DNA of 64,000 nt, from contig CAVVSR010000019.1 of the NCBI GenBank assembly GCA_963750935.1, positions 62,001 to 126,000 on the forward strand. Direction: 5' to 3'. This document shows positions 59,018-64,000 of the stretch, in pieces (the stretch's first letter is position 1; the number at the start of each line of letters is the position of its first letter). The DNA is from JACCXG01 sp963750935. GTDB lineage: Bacteria; Acidobacteriota; Vicinamibacteria; Vicinamibacterales; 2-12-FULL-66-21. The translations under genes and the position numbers were made by a program. Under the pieces are notes generated by a model. The model was given only the letters and a program-made list of their open reading frames with translations. It had not been told where the DNA came from and searched no databases.

Positions 59018-59320
59018 ATGCCACCCGCCCTTGGTCCAGATGACGTTGCCCGCATCGCTCAGCTCGCGCGGCTCGAGCTGACCGCTGACGAGCTCGAGCT
59101 CTTCGCCCGCCAGCTCGCCGGCATCCTCGGCTACGCCGAACAGCTGCAGGACGTGGACACCGCGACGGTACCGCCGACGTCGCATCCACTGGCCCTCACG
59201 GCAGCGCTCCGGGAGGATGAAGTCCGGCCGTCGCTCCAGCGCGAGGACGCGCTCCGCAGCGCCCCGGACGCGGACGTCGCCGCCGGATTGTTCAAAGTAC
59301 CACGGGTCATCGGCGCATGA
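59018..59320 (+). CDS. gatC: Aspartyl/glutamyl-tRNA amidotransferase subunit C
   Basis: Small subunit (100 residues) of the GatCAB amidotransferase that makes Gln-tRNA or Asn-tRNA by amidating mischarged tRNA. VARIAQLARLELTADELELFARQL and LREDEVRPSL are typical (quoted in shorter parts: VARIAQLARLELT, DELELFARQL). Its stop overlaps the gatA start by four bases. gatB is not in the window. ATG at 59018. Confidence 0.95.
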   Translation: MPPALGPDDVARIAQLARLELTADELELFARQLAGILGYAEQLQDVDTATVPPTSHPLALTAALREDEVRPSLQREDALRSAPDADVAAGLFKVPRVIGA

Positions 59321-60792
59321 CGCTTCCAGCCACGGCCACCTCGATCAGGCGCGCGGTCGCGTCCGGCCGCACGTCCGCCGCGGACGTCTGCCGCGCCGCG
59401 CTCGATCGCATCGCCGCAGTGGACGGCGTCATCCAGGCGTTCCGGTTCGTCGATACGGACGGCGCGATGGCGCGGGCGGCGGAGATCGACGAGCGCCGCG
59501 AGGAGCTCGCGCACCTCCCGCTCCTCGGGGTCCCGGTCGCGATCAAGGACAACATCTGCACCCGCCGGATGCCGACGACGGCGTCGTCGCGAATCCTGGA
59601 GGGATATCGACCGCCCTACGACGCGACGGCGGTCGAGCGCCTCGAGGCGGCGGGCGCGATCCTGGTCGGGAAGACGAACTGCGATGAGTTCGCGATGGGA
59701 TCGTCGACCGAGAACTCCGCGTTCGGAGTGACCCGAAATCCCTGGGACCTGGCGCGGATTCCCGGCGGCTCGAGCGGCGGATCGGCGGCGGCGGTGGCGG
59801 CGCGCATGGTGCCGCTCGCGCTCGGCTCGGACACCGGCGGATCGATTCGTCAGCCGGCGGCGCTCTGCGGAGTCGTCGGGTTCAAGCCGACCTACGGCAG
59901 GGTGTCGCGCTACGGCCTGCTCGCGTTCGCGTCCTCGCTCGATCAGATCGGCCCGATCGCGACGTCCGTCGAGGACGCGGCGCTCGCGTTCAGCGTGATG
60001 GCCGGCCACGATCCGCGCGATTCGACCTGCACCGCCGCGCCGGTGCCGGACTACGGCAGCGCGGTCACGACATCGTCATTGCGCGGCGTCCGGATCGGCG
60101 TGCCGCGCCACCTCCTCGAGGACGGCGTCGAGCCGGCGGTGCTGGAGGCGCTGCAGCAGGCGTTGAAGACCCTGGAACAGAGCGGGGCCACGATCGTCGA
60201 CGTCACGCTTCCGCACAGCCGCCACGGAATCGCCGCCTATTACCTGATCGCGACCGCCGAGGCGAGCTCGAACCTGGCGCGCTATGACGGCGTGCGCTAC
60301 GGCGTGCGCGCCAGCGGCGACGATCGCACGCTCGCCGCGATGTACGAGCGGACCCGCGGCGCGGGATTCGGCGCCGAGGTGAAGCGTCGCATCATGCTCG
60401 GCACCTACGTGCTGAGCGCCGGCTATTACGACGCGTATTACCGGAAGGCGCAGCAGGTGCGCACCCTGATCAGCGGCGACTACGACGCGGCGTTCGAGCA
60501 GGTCGATGCGATCGCGCTGCCCACCAGTCCGACCGGCGCGTTCCGGCTCGGGGAGCGCACCGCCGACCCCGTCCTCATGTACCTGGCCGACGTGTTCACG
60601 GTCGGCGCCAACCTCGCCGGCGTCCCGGCGGTCACCGTTCCCTGTGGTCTGACCGCCGACAATCTGCCAATCGGCCTGCAGATCACGACCCGCAAGATGG
60701 ACGAGTCCACGGCGCTGCGCGTCGCGGCGGCCTACGAGCGCGTGACCGACTGGCACGAGCGGCGGCCAGCACTGGGTACGGGCGCCGCGTGA
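59317..60792 (+). CDS. gatA: Aspartyl/glutamyl-tRNA amidotransferase subunit A
   Basis: Amidase subunit of 491 residues that frees ammonia from glutamine for GatB. The Ser-cisSer-Lys triad is present: Lys77 in VAIKDNI, and serines in GGSSGGSAAAV and LGSDTGGSIRQPA. The family signature GFKPTYGRVSRYG is intact. It overlaps gatC by four bases (ATGA). The glutaminase subunit is complete in this window and shows no oddity. Confidence 0.97.
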   Translation: MTLPATATSIRRAVASGRTSAADVCRAALDRIAAVDGVIQAFRFVDTDGAMARAAEIDERREELAHLPLLGVPVAIKDNICTRRMPTTASSRILEGYRPPYDATAVERLEAAGAILVGKTNCDEFAMGSSTENSAFGVTRNPWDLARIPGGSSGGSAAAVAARMVPLALGSDTGGSIRQPAALCGVVGFKPTYGRVSRYGLLAFASSLDQIGPIATSVEDAALAFSVMAGHDPRDSTCTAAPVPDYGSAVTTSSLRGVRIGVPRHLLEDGVEPAVLEALQQALKTLEQSGATIVDVTLPHSRHGIAAYYLIATAEASSNLARYDGVRYGVRASGDDRTLAAMYERTRGAGFGAEVKRRIMLGTYVLSAGYYDAYYRKAQQVRTLISGDYDAAFEQVDAIALPTSPTGAFRLGERTADPVLMYLADVFTVGANLAGVPAVTVPCGLTADNLPIGLQITTRKMDESTALRVAAAYERVTDWHERRPALGTGAA

Positions 60793-60841
60793 CGCCGATC
60801 TCGTTGATGGAGGAGTTGCGGCTAGCCGTCGACGGGTCGAA

Positions 60842-61183
60842 CTAGCCTCGAACCAACGCCTGTGACTCGGGGCGCACGAGATACCAGATCAGCGCCAGCA
60901 GCAGGACGAGGGGGAGGAGCGGCAGCAACATCGCGGCGAGCAGGGCGGCAACGGCCGCGATCATCGACACGATGATCACCGGGATCGACACCAGGAAGAT
61001 GATGCCGGCCAGCAGGAACTTGAACAGCAGGATCGGCAGGAGCAGCAGGCCCCCCACCAGCCAGAAGACGAGACGCAGGGGCAGCAGGACCACCCACAGC
61101 ACGGCCTTGACGATCACGCTCACCGCGAAGAGCACCGCGAGACCCACCAGCCCCAGCAGCACCAAGGCACCAAGCTCGATCAT
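60842..61183 (-). CDS. Hydrophobic membrane protein, unknown function
   Basis: A 113-residue protein made of about four membrane helices with very high Leu, Val, Ile and Ala (VLLGLVGLAVLFAVS, LVGGLLLLPILLFKFLLAG, LLPLLPLVLLLALIW). It has no charged residues inside helices apart from isolated Lys/Arg between them. It is convergent with gatA and about 80 bases from rpoZ. Such sequences are hard to place in a family. Confidence 0.65.
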   Translation of the reverse strand: MIELGALVLLGLVGLAVLFAVSVIVKAVLWVVLLPLRLVFWLVGGLLLLPILLFKFLLAGIIFLVSIPVIIVSMIAAVAALLAAMLLPLLPLVLLLALIWYLVRPESQALVRG

Positions 61184-61263
61184 CGGCGCACACCTCTAGG
61201 CCGAATTACGGTTGTGCTGCCGGGGAAGTTCCGACCCTGACGGGGCGGGGCCGTGCGGAGGCG

Positions 61264-61527
61264 CTACTCGCGGGCGTTGCGTCCGCGTGCGACGTCTTCG
61301 AGGGTCGGCAAGGTGTACTGGATGACGCGCTGACGGACCTCTTCCATCGCGACGCGTTCGAGCTTGTGCGGCGTATTGTGCGAGCGCTCGAGGCGCGGCA
61401 GCGCTCCCCGTCGGAGCTGCTTCGCGCGTTGTGCCGCGACGTCGACGAAAAGAAAGCGGCTGGTGATGGCGACCGCGGGTTGTGTGTCCGCAGCCGTGGA
61501 GTCCGGCGTATCAGCGTTTTGCGGCAT
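61264..61527 (-). CDS. rpoZ: DNA-directed RNA polymerase omega subunit
   Basis: Protein of 87 residues matching the omega fold: SRFLFVDVAAQRAKQLRRGA carries the conserved ARARQL-type helix, and HKLERVAMEEVRQRVI the VAxEEV motif. Omega chaperones the beta-prime subunit during polymerase assembly. The C-terminal half is typical of acidobacterial omega proteins as I recall them. It follows Hsp20 on the same strand but a strong terminator lies between them, so it has its own promoter. Confidence 0.8.
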   Translation of the reverse strand: MPQNADTPDSTAADTQPAVAITSRFLFVDVAAQRAKQLRRGALPRLERSHNTPHKLERVAMEEVRQRVIQYTLPTLEDVARGRNARE

Positions 61528-61612
61528 GTTGAATACAACAGACTACCTGAATCCGACGCCGAGTGCCACCCGGCGACCCAGGACGCCGCCGGCGCAGCCC
61601 TGGGTACAAAGC

Positions 61613-61640
61613 AAAAGGGCCGGCACGCGCCGGCCCTTTT
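61613..61640. terminator. Intrinsic terminator, bidirectional in form, after Hsp20
   Basis: A perfect 12-bp stem (AAAAGGGCCGGC pairing with GCCGGCCCTTTT) around an ACGC loop lies 25 bases past the Hsp20 stop at 61666. T runs at both ends allow use in either direction; it should end the Hsp20 message. Confidence 0.85.
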
Positions 61641-61665
61641 CGAGACGCCAGGACGTCGACGACGA

Positions 61666-62100
61666 TTACTCGACGTTGACGGTGATCTGCTTGGGCTTCG
61701 CTTCCTCACGCTGCGGCAGCCGAATCGTCAGCAGGCCGTCGCGATAGGTCGCGTTGATGCGGGACGCGTCCACGGTGTTGGGCAGCGTGAAGGACCGCGT
61801 GAACGATCCGTAGCGCCGCTCGACCCGCTGGTAATTGTCGCGCGCGGCTTCCTCCTCGAACTTGCGCTCCCCCTTCAGGGTCAGCACGCCGTTCTCGAAC
61901 GTGAGGTGGATGTCCTCCCGCTTCATCGCGGGCAGTTCGGCCTTCAGGACCACCTCGTGATCCGCCGACTCGTAGATGTCCACCGGCGGAACCCAGCCCT
62001 GAGCGAACGGCTCGCCGTAGAACTCCGCGAACATGCGATTGAGGCGATCGACCTCCATCCCCGCCAGTTCGCGCGCCGGATCCCAACGAACAATAGCCAT
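61666..62100 (-). CDS. Small heat shock protein Hsp20 (alpha-crystallin domain)
   Basis: ATP-independent holdase of 144 residues. The N-terminal stretch WDPARELAGME leads into an alpha-crystallin domain with VPPVDIYESADHEVVLKAELP (quoted as VPPVDIYES and VVLKAELPAM), GVLTLKGERKF, and the conserved ATYRDGLLTIRLPQ. The IxI-like C-terminal end is KQITVNVE. It has a strong promoter and a structured leader (62112-62183) and its own terminator, indicating a single-gene heat-inducible unit. Confidence 0.96.
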   Translation of the reverse strand: MAIVRWDPARELAGMEVDRLNRMFAEFYGEPFAQGWVPPVDIYESADHEVVLKAELPAMKREDIHLTFENGVLTLKGERKFEEEAARDNYQRVERRYGSFTRSFTLPNTVDASRINATYRDGLLTIRLPQREEAKPKQITVNVE

Positions 62101-62111
62101 GGTCTTCCCTC

Positions 62112-62183
62112 CTGCAGAAACCCCGGAATTGCCGGGGGAAAAATGTCTGCAGCCAATATACGACCATTATTAGCGTTTGTCAA
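62112..62183 (-). promoter_or_regulatory. Sigma-70 promoter and structured 5' leader of Hsp20
   Basis: On the minus strand TTGACA (62183-62178), a 17-base spacer and TATATT (62160-62155) form a near-consensus promoter. The leader then holds a CTGCAGA/TCTGCAG stem (62152-62146 with 62118-62112) enclosing a CCCCGG/CCGGGG hairpin. The outer stem ends within the AGGAGGG ribosome site of the ATG at 62100, so the structure could restrain translation at low temperature. Confidence 0.7.
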
Positions 62184-62208
62184 GCATATTACTTGCGTCA
62201 CAATACAC

Positions 62209-63072
62209 TCATATCAGATTCGCACCGGCTGGCCACAGCCCAGCCTCGCTTGCGTCCCTCACCTCGAGGACACCCCCGTCGGTGATCAGCTGGCTGGTCA
62301 GCTCGGCCGGAACCCGTTCGAACAACGGGGATAGCTGAGGAAGGCGGGGGTGTTCCGGAGCGATCGCCGAATCCGCGTCGGCATGAAGCACCAGTCCCGC
62401 GAACACCGGTGCGGGAACGAGCTTTTCGCGGCCCGCCAGGACCAGCACCGGAACCCCGGATGCCTGCGCCAGAGCCGCCAGCGCCGCGGTCCCGACCTTA
62501 TTGATGAAGCCGACGTTCGACACCGCGTCGGCGCCGACGACGAGCGCGGAGGCCCCCGGAATCGCGGCGCTGAGACCAGCATCCGAATAGAGGTGCGTCG
62601 AGAGGCCGGCTTCGAGCAGGGCCGCCGCCAGGGCGACGCCCTCGCGGGCCGGCCGCGATTCCGCACAGCACACGTCGATCGACTCCACCTGATTGAGGGC
62701 GAGCAACGTCCGCTCGACGGCATCGCTCCGCGAGCACGTCACGAGGCGTAGCCGCGACGTGCCCGGCGTGCGCAGCCGCAGCAGCGGCACGGCATGCCGG
62801 GCGATCGTCCGTGGCGCGCGCCGTATGCGGGCCGCGAGCGCCTCGAGGGCCTGACGGGGGTCGGCTGCCGCGAGCGCGATCGCCGCCGCAGTCTGGAAGC
62901 CGGCCATCGACGGTTGCCGGACGCAGAGCTCCCGAGCGACCACGCGGAGCATCGCGCGATCGTCGGCGGCGTCGCACAGAATGCCGATGCCCTCCAGCAC
63001 GAGCGCGGTAGCGCCGGAAGTGCGATCGGCGCCGAGACGGTCGATGGCCGTGCGGCAGGCAGGAGTGAGCAT
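62209..63072 (-). CDS. eIF-2B alpha/beta/delta-related protein (sugar-phosphate isomerase-like)
   Basis: Soluble protein of 287 residues with the eIF2B/methylthioribose-1-phosphate isomerase fold. An N-terminal helical part is followed by a Rossmann-like half with LRLVTCSRSDAVERTLL, IDVCCAESRPAREGVALA, LSTHLYSDAGLSAAI, ALVVGADAVSNVGFINKVGT and VPVLVLAGREK. The Cys in ESRPAREG's strand and Asp in VGADAV are positions used for catalysis in MtnA and ribose-1,5-bisphosphate isomerase. The N-terminus is shorter than MtnA, so a nucleotide or sugar-phosphate isomerase is likely; the substrate is unknown. Start at 63072. Confidence 0.75.
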   Translation of the reverse strand: MLTPACRTAIDRLGADRTSGATALVLEGIGILCDAADDRAMLRVVARELCVRQPSMAGFQTAAAIALAAADPRQALEALAARIRRAPRTIARHAVPLLRLRTPGTSRLRLVTCSRSDAVERTLLALNQVESIDVCCAESRPAREGVALAAALLEAGLSTHLYSDAGLSAAIPGASALVVGADAVSNVGFINKVGTAALAALAQASGVPVLVLAGREKLVPAPVFAGLVLHADADSAIAPEHPRLPQLSPLFERVPAELTSQLITDGGVLEVRDASEAGLWPAGANLI

Positions 63073-63096
63073 GGACCGCGCTACAATACGCCTACT

Positions 63097-63546
63097 GTGG
63101 CGCACAGCTATCGCGACTCACGCCATCCGGACCGGCTGACTCGGCGTGAGACCGATCTGGACTACCGCGATTTCCTGGACCGGGAGGACCTCGAGGCGAC
63201 GACCGGCGAATGCAACCCGCCCATGGATGTGCTGGAGACCGCCGAGGCCATCGAAGTGGTGCTGGATCTGCCCGGCATTCCAGCCAGCGGCATTCGCATC
63301 CTGTTCTCGCAGGGCACGCTGGTGGTCGCCGGGCGGAAGATCGCCGCCGCCTGTACGCATCGCGAGGCCGCGTTTCATCTGGCGGAGCGGAGCTTCGGAC
63401 GCTTTGCGCGCGCGGTCCGGCTGACCGGCGCGTTCGATGCCGGGCGCGCCTCGGCGACGTTCTCGAGCGGCGAATTGCGCGTCGTGCTGCCCCGCATCGA
63501 GGAGCGCCGCGGCCGCGACATCCGCATCGAGATCACCCAGTCCTGA
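63097..63546 (+). CDS. Divergent Hsp20/alpha-crystallin-like protein
   Basis: Protein of 149 residues with an alpha-crystallin domain: PPMDVLETAEAIEVVLDLPG, GTLVVAGRK, FHLAERSFGRFARAVRL and ASATFSSGELRVVLPRIEER. It differs from the canonical Hsp20 in the window by a polar N-terminus (RRETDLDYRDF) and lack of the WDPARE start. The start is GTG at 63097 and it is divergent from the eIF2B-like gene by 24 bases, so the promoters must overlap. It is a probable chaperone. Confidence 0.85.
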   Translation: MAHSYRDSRHPDRLTRRETDLDYRDFLDREDLEATTGECNPPMDVLETAEAIEVVLDLPGIPASGIRILFSQGTLVVAGRKIAAACTHREAAFHLAERSFGRFARAVRLTGAFDAGRASATFSSGELRVVLPRIEERRGRDIRIEITQS

Positions 63547-63595
63547 TCACGAGCCCGATTCGTCGGCCTCCAGTCTGCGCGGACCACGCTACCGC

Positions 63596-64000
63596 ATGAA
63601 CATCCTCTTCATCGGCGACATCTTCGGCAAGCCGGGACGCGACATCGTCCGGCGCGTCCTGCCCGCGCTGGTCGACCAGCGTCAGATTGACATCGTGATC
63701 GCGAACGGCGAGAACTCCGCGGCCGGGTTCGGGATCACGGGCGACATCGCCGACACGCTCTTCGGCTACGGCATCGACGTCCTGACCTCGGGCAATCACA
63801 TCTGGGACAAGAAGGAGGTCCTCGATTACCTCCCACGCCAGCCGAAGCTGCTTCGTCCCGCGAACTTCCCCGCCGGCGTTCCCGGTCGCGGCTCGTATCT
63901 GGCGCGGACCCGCACCGGCGAGCCGGTCGGCATCGTCAACGTCATGGGGCGCGTGTTCATGACGCCGCTGGACGATCCGTTTGCGGTGGCGGTGCGGGAG
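63596..64000 (+). CDS. YmdB-type metallophosphoesterase (5' part; runs off window)
   Basis: The first ~135 residues of a YmdB/TIGR00282-type phosphoesterase, which hydrolyses 2',3'-cyclic nucleotides using two metal ions. Motifs are ILFIGDIFGKPGRDIVRR, NGENSAAGFGIT, DVLTSGNHIWDKKE and LLRPANFPAGVPGRG. The start is ATG at 63596, 50 bases after the Hsp20-like stop. The C-terminal half lies outside the window. In Bacillus YmdB also affects biofilm and motility decisions; whether that applies here is unknown. Confidence 0.93.
   Translation, partial: MNILFIGDIFGKPGRDIVRRVLPALVDQRQIDIVIANGENSAAGFGITGDIADTLFGYGIDVLTSGNHIWDKKEVLDYLPRQPKLLRPANFPAGVPGRGSYLARTRTGEPVGIVNVMGRVFMTPLDDPFAVAVRE

Overview
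The window is high-GC bacterial chromosome with about 60 closely packed genes. No gene-free stretch exceeds about 210 bases, and I see no rRNA, tRNA, insertion sequence, phage or CRISPR. Gram-negative envelope genes (lpxB, lpxD, two TonB-type receptors), an Oar-like receptor, many secreted metallopeptidases (M14, M16, M28, matrixin), ECF sigma/HEAT proteins and gatCA suggest Acidobacteriota, perhaps class Vicinamibacteria. This assignment is inference from gene content; no marker rRNA is present.

Layout. 1-14 kb (minus): an M14 carboxypeptidase, a lone prepilin, a TAXI-TRAP transporter, ettA, an Oar-like receptor with a LolA-like secreted protein, and an MsbA-type ABC exporter. 14-24 kb: a TonB receptor, an HEAGH metallopeptidase, a copper/heme cluster (cytochrome-copper monooxygenase-like fusion, a second cytochrome domain, a VOC/heavy-metal-binding protein), an FHA-GAF-HD-GYP protein and an M28 peptidase. 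24-35 kb: ChaN-like, YceI, TerC, an aconitase-family fusion, apaG, aat, USP, a SulP transporter, ferredoxin, two SDR proteins and a rhomboid protease. 35-45 kb: a two-cysteine small protein, an ECF sigma/anti-sigma/HEAT cluster, yqgE, queG, acnA and a phosphoesterase. 45-55 kb: a matrixin operon, then an envelope run of lpxB, paired M16 peptidases, lpxD and a PGPN-motif membrane protein. 55-64 kb: MgtC, a phospholipase C-like protein, nfo with AMMECR1 and Memo proteins, gatCA, rpoZ, two Hsp20 proteins flanking an eIF2B-like protein, and the start of a YmdB phosphodiesterase.

Two things stand out at the scale of the whole window. First, four intergenic arrays (7727-7806, 17404-17436, 32053-32129, 32499-32573) have unrelated sequences but the same 7-base (or 14-base) period, and each sits just past a stop codon. 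Second, about 16 otherwise well-conserved genes are broken by single-base indels, several at GTACC; these look like consensus errors rather than gene decay, so the interrupted genes are annotated here as single genes.
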